A DNA stretch of 64,000 nt from Sporosarcina sp. E16_8. GTDB lineage: Bacteria > Bacillota > Bacilli > Bacillales_A > Planococcaceae. The notes below the pieces were generated by a model. That model ran no database searches. It was not told where the DNA came from and saw only the letters and a list, made by a program, of their open reading frames with translations. The stretch spans positions 124,001 to 188,000 of the forward strand of contig NZ_JADPRZ010000001.1 of NCBI RefSeq assembly GCF_017347095.1. The letters are read 5' to 3'. Made by a program: the position numbers and the translations under genes. This document shows positions 63,327-64,000 of the stretch, in pieces. Numbering within the stretch: position 1 is the first letter of the stretch; each line of letters starts with the position of its first letter.

Positions 63327-64000
63327 CTATTCTTTTTCATCAACTAGACTTTCATTTGTTCTTCCTGGCAAGGCCAAGTTGAGTATCACGCCGATAATTG
63401 CCGCTAGAGCCATTCCTTCAATTTGGAAATTTTCATTAAATTTGATGCTCGCACCACCGATTCCGATGACTAGGATGACTGAAGCGATAACAAGGTTTCG
63501 TTGGTTGCCAAAATCAATTTTGTGATCCACGAGCATGCGTAAGCCGGATGAAGCGATAATTCCGAACAAGAGAATCGAAACCCCGCCGAGCACCGCCGTC
63601 GGAATCGTCGCAATCAATGCCATCACTTTTCCTAAGAATGAGAAGGCTATGGCGAAAACAGCAGCTCCTAAAATGACATAGACACTATAGACCCGAGTAA
63701 GCGCAAGGACACCGATATTTTCACCGTATGTCGTTTTAGGTGGACCTCCTACAAGACCACTTATTAGTGTTCCAAGTCCATCACCTAGTAATGAGCGATT
63801 CAAGCCAGGATTTTTTATGTAATCTCTTCCAACGATTCGTCCAAGGACGAGTTGATGGCCGATATGCTCCGATATAGTGACAATCGCAATTGGCACCATA
63901 AGAAACAGGAGCGTAGGTGTAATGACGAAATCATAATCCACACCTGGAATTAGCATTTCAGGAAATTCAAACCACTTTGCTTCCACAACTTTTGTAAAAT
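63327..64000 (-). CDS. pyrP: Uracil permease PyrP (5' end outside window)
   Basis: Partial; the reading frame is open to base 64000, so the GTG at 63986 is not the true start. It is a nucleobase:cation symporter-2 type transporter. The visible part has several membrane helices (LLFLMVPIAIVTISEH, AVFAIAFSFLGKVMALIATI, LVIASVILVIG), the signature GGPPKTTYGENIGVLALTRVYS (split: GPPKTTYGENIGV) with the substrate-binding Glu, and the C-terminus NESLVDEKE. It lies upstream of the pyrB attenuator as in the B. subtilis pyr operon. Confidence 0.95.
   Translation of the reverse strand, partial: FTKVVEAKWFEFPEMLIPGVDYDFVITPTLLFLMVPIAIVTISEHIGHQLVLGRIVGRDYIKNPGLNRSLLGDGLGTLISGLVGGPPKTTYGENIGVLALTRVYSVYVILGAAVFAIAFSFLGKVMALIATIPTAVLGGVSILLFGIIASSGLRMLVDHKIDFGNQRNLVIASVILVIGIGGASIKFNENFQIEGMALAAIIGVILNLALPGRTNESLVDEKE

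Overview
This window is a block of core chromosome from a low-GC, spore-forming member of the Bacillales. The gene order follows the Bacillus subtilis pyr-to-flgB region, read here on the minus strand: pyrP-pyrB-pyrC-carA-carB-pyrK-pyrD-pyrF-pyrE, gmk-rpoZ-coaBC-priA-def-fmt-rsmB-prpC-prkC-rsgA-rpe-thiN-spoVM, yloU-fakA-sdaAB-sdaAA-recG, fapR-plsX-fabD-fabG-acpP, rnc-smc-ftsY, ylxM-ffh-rpsP-khpA-rimM-trmD, rplS, lepB-rbgA-rnhB, ylqG-ylqH, sucC-sucD-dprA-topA-trmFO, xerC-hslV-hslU-codY and flgB. Only rpmB, rqcH and a MOSC-domain gene lie on the plus strand. Protein sequences, the intact spoVM and the repeat style point to Planococcaceae, probably Sporosarcina or a close relative. The genus is an inference, not something read directly. 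I see no rRNA, tRNA, prophage, insertion sequence or CRISPR array.

Layout. 1-4.4 kb: flagellar flgB (cut by the window edge), CodY, the HslVU protease and XerC. 4.8-12 kb: TrmFO, TopA, DprA and succinyl-CoA synthetase. 12-16.5 kb: two flagellar-export-like proteins (YlqG, YlqH), RNase HII, the ribosome-assembly GTPase RbgA and signal peptidase I. 16.6-22 kb: ribosomal and SRP genes. 22-30.5 kb: SMC, RNase III and the FapR-controlled lipid operon, with a clear FapR operator. 31-37 kb: RecG, serine dehydratase and fatty acid kinase. 37-50 kb: L28, SpoVM, ThiN, Rpe, RsgA, the PrkC/PrpC kinase-phosphatase pair, translation-initiation genes, PriA, CoaBC, RpoZ and Gmk. 50-53.5 kb: RqcH and two small accessory genes. 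53.6-64 kb: the pyrimidine operon, with a PyrR-type attenuator before pyrB.

Three things stand out. First, the small subunit of the pyrimidine-operon carbamoyl phosphate synthetase (carA) has glycine (GGA) where the glutaminase nucleophile cysteine should be, plus a changed Asn in the QNHG motif. It reads as a synthetase that takes free ammonia, which would suit a ureolytic lifestyle. Second, at least six intergenic regions carry copies of a modular, nested-hairpin repeat whose stems change by compensatory substitutions while loops and flanks stay constant. Two regions hold three tandem copies, one of them between fabG and acpP, and one copy sits in the pyrB leader. A second, unrelated-looking repeat occurs twice. 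Third, a 48-codon spoVM gene with a TTG start lies between thiN and rpmB, and its 3' end runs into the shared rpmB terminator. Compared with the B. subtilis order, rlmN is missing between rsmB and prpC, and yloB, yloC and remA are missing beside gmk.
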